Below, one piece after another: positions 6,055-6,452 of a DNA stretch of 6,452 nt. The notes below the pieces were generated by a model. The model saw only the letters and a list, made by a program, of their open reading frames with translations, searched no databases and had not been told where the DNA came from. Position 1 is the first letter of the stretch. Each line of letters begins with the position of its first letter. This DNA comes from Pseudomonadota bacterium (GTDB lineage Bacteria; Pseudomonadota; Alphaproteobacteria; Sphingomonadales; Sphingomonadaceae): contig JAEZES010000241.1 of assembly GCA_023432995.1 (NCBI GenBank), positions 1-6,452 of the forward strand. The letters are read 5' to 3'. A program made the translations under genes and the position numbers.

Positions 6055-6452
6055 GACATCACCAGGTAGAACTGGGTCAGCCGCGCCGGCTCCGGCCGGG
6101 TCTCGTAGAGCCGCGCGTGGAGCGCGACGGCGACGACGAACAGCATCACCAGGCTGGCCGCGGCGGCCAGCATCGACGGGCGCTCGGCGGCCAGCATGGT
6201 CATCGCCCCGTCGGCGCACAGCACCAGCGGGGCGAGCACCACGAGCGCCTCGGCGACGCCCCGCCGCGCGGCGAAAGCGACGGTGAACGACAGCAGGTAG
6301 AGCCCGAGCGGGATGACCCACAGCAGCGGCATCGCGAAGATATCGGTCGTCAGGTAGGTGGTCGTCGACAGCATCAGCCCCGAGGGCACGGCCGACAGCG
6401 CGAGCCACAGCAGGATGCGGCGCGTACCTGGCCGGGCCGCATCGTGCGGCGC
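6018..6452 (-). CDS. Spermidine synthase-like membrane protein, 5' part of a frameshifted gene (partial)
   Basis: The frame is open to the right edge of the window, so the true start lies outside. The visible 144 residues hold about four membrane segments (roughly 12-30, 38-62, 66-85 and 95-113). They include VPSGLMLSTTTYLTTD (22-37) and MPLLWVIPLGLYLLSF (41-56), which are characteristic of the membrane region of fused MFS/spermidine synthase proteins, and then RLTQFYLVMS (124-133). Homology stops there: the last 11 residues before the TGA at 6018-6020 are out of frame, while the expected continuation (AGGALGG) is in the neighbouring frame from 6054. The GTG at 6389 is not a credible start because matching sequence (RRILLWLALSA) precedes it. 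The piece may be a pseudogene fragment, or intact in life with a sequencing error in this window. Confidence 0.78.
   Translation of the reverse strand, partial: APHDAARPGTRRILLWLALSAVPSGLMLSTTTYLTTDIFAMPLLWVIPLGLYLLSFTVAFAARRGVAEALVVLAPLVLCADGAMTMLAAERPSMLAAAASLVMLFVVAVALHARLYETRPEPARLTQFYLVMSPAARSAGCSRR
6051..6057 (-). other. Frameshift point in the synthase-like gene
   Basis: On the - strand the first frame reads TTC TAC CTG GTG ATG TCG and the second frame takes over with GCC GGC GGC GCG CTC GGC. One extra G after TCG would give FYLVMS-AGGALGG without loss of any residue, so a single base appears to be missing here. No slippery heptamer is present, which argues against programmed frameshifting. 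Confidence 0.75.

Noticed and set aside
6040..6060. Programmed ribosomal frameshift in the synthase-like gene
   Set aside because: A -1 shift would restore the protein, but there is no X-XXY-YYZ slippery heptamer at the site, so a one-base deletion or sequencing error is the simpler reading.
4882..6069. 395-residue + strand open frame opposite the synthase-like gene
   Set aside because: Composition is Arg/Gln/Glu/Ala-rich with no fold signature; the opposite strand carries the real synthase motifs.
6055..6408. Upstream part of the long - strand frame of the synthase gene as a genuine N-terminus
   Set aside because: The translation is Arg/Gly/Asp-rich with no membrane segments, while the neighbouring frame carries the expected membrane helices over the same bases.

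Overview
This 6.45 kb window is a gene-dense, very GC-rich stretch of a bacterial chromosome. The ligase subtype, the protein sequences and the frequent GTG starts suggest an alphaproteobacterium, probably of the Sphingomonadales. That is judged from family resemblance only, not from a database search. I see no RNA genes, insertion sequences, CRISPR arrays or phage genes, and the only non-coding gap over 25 bases is about 100 bp long.

Layout: on the + strand, positions 1-1415 hold the 3' part of an ATP-dependent DNA ligase of the 'cisplatin damage response' type, whose start lies outside the window. Everything else is on the - strand. Read in the direction of transcription, it begins at the right edge with a membrane-anchored spermidine-synthase-like protein (6452 to 4858). 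This gene is partial at its 5' end and broken by a one-base frameshift near 6054. It is followed by a RimJ/RimL-type GNAT acetyltransferase (4837-4295), a gamma-class carbonic anhydrase (4298-3723) and a DUF167/YggU protein (3742-3458). These four are separated by 20 nt or overlap, and look like one operon. A 101-bp, relatively AT-rich gap (3357-3457) with two dyad-symmetric elements follows. Then comes a second unit of a small XRE-type helix-turn-helix regulator (3356-3084) and a SulP/SLC26 anion transporter with a C-terminal STAS domain (3082-1412), with one base between them.

How the genes may work together: the HTH protein is a natural candidate for regulating its own promoter and, through translational coupling, the SulP transporter. 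A carbonic anhydrase one gene upstream of a SulP transporter raises the possibility of a link between CO2/bicarbonate chemistry and anion transport, but the two sit in separate transcription units, so this is inference. The ligase and the SulP gene converge and end inside the same CTAG tetranucleotide, so any terminator for either must lie inside the other's coding sequence.

Most of the window is ordinary chromosomal housekeeping and accessory content; I found no clearly new system. The points most worth a second look are the frameshift in the synthase-like gene, the paired dyads upstream of the HTH-SulP pair, and the shared-stop convergent junction.
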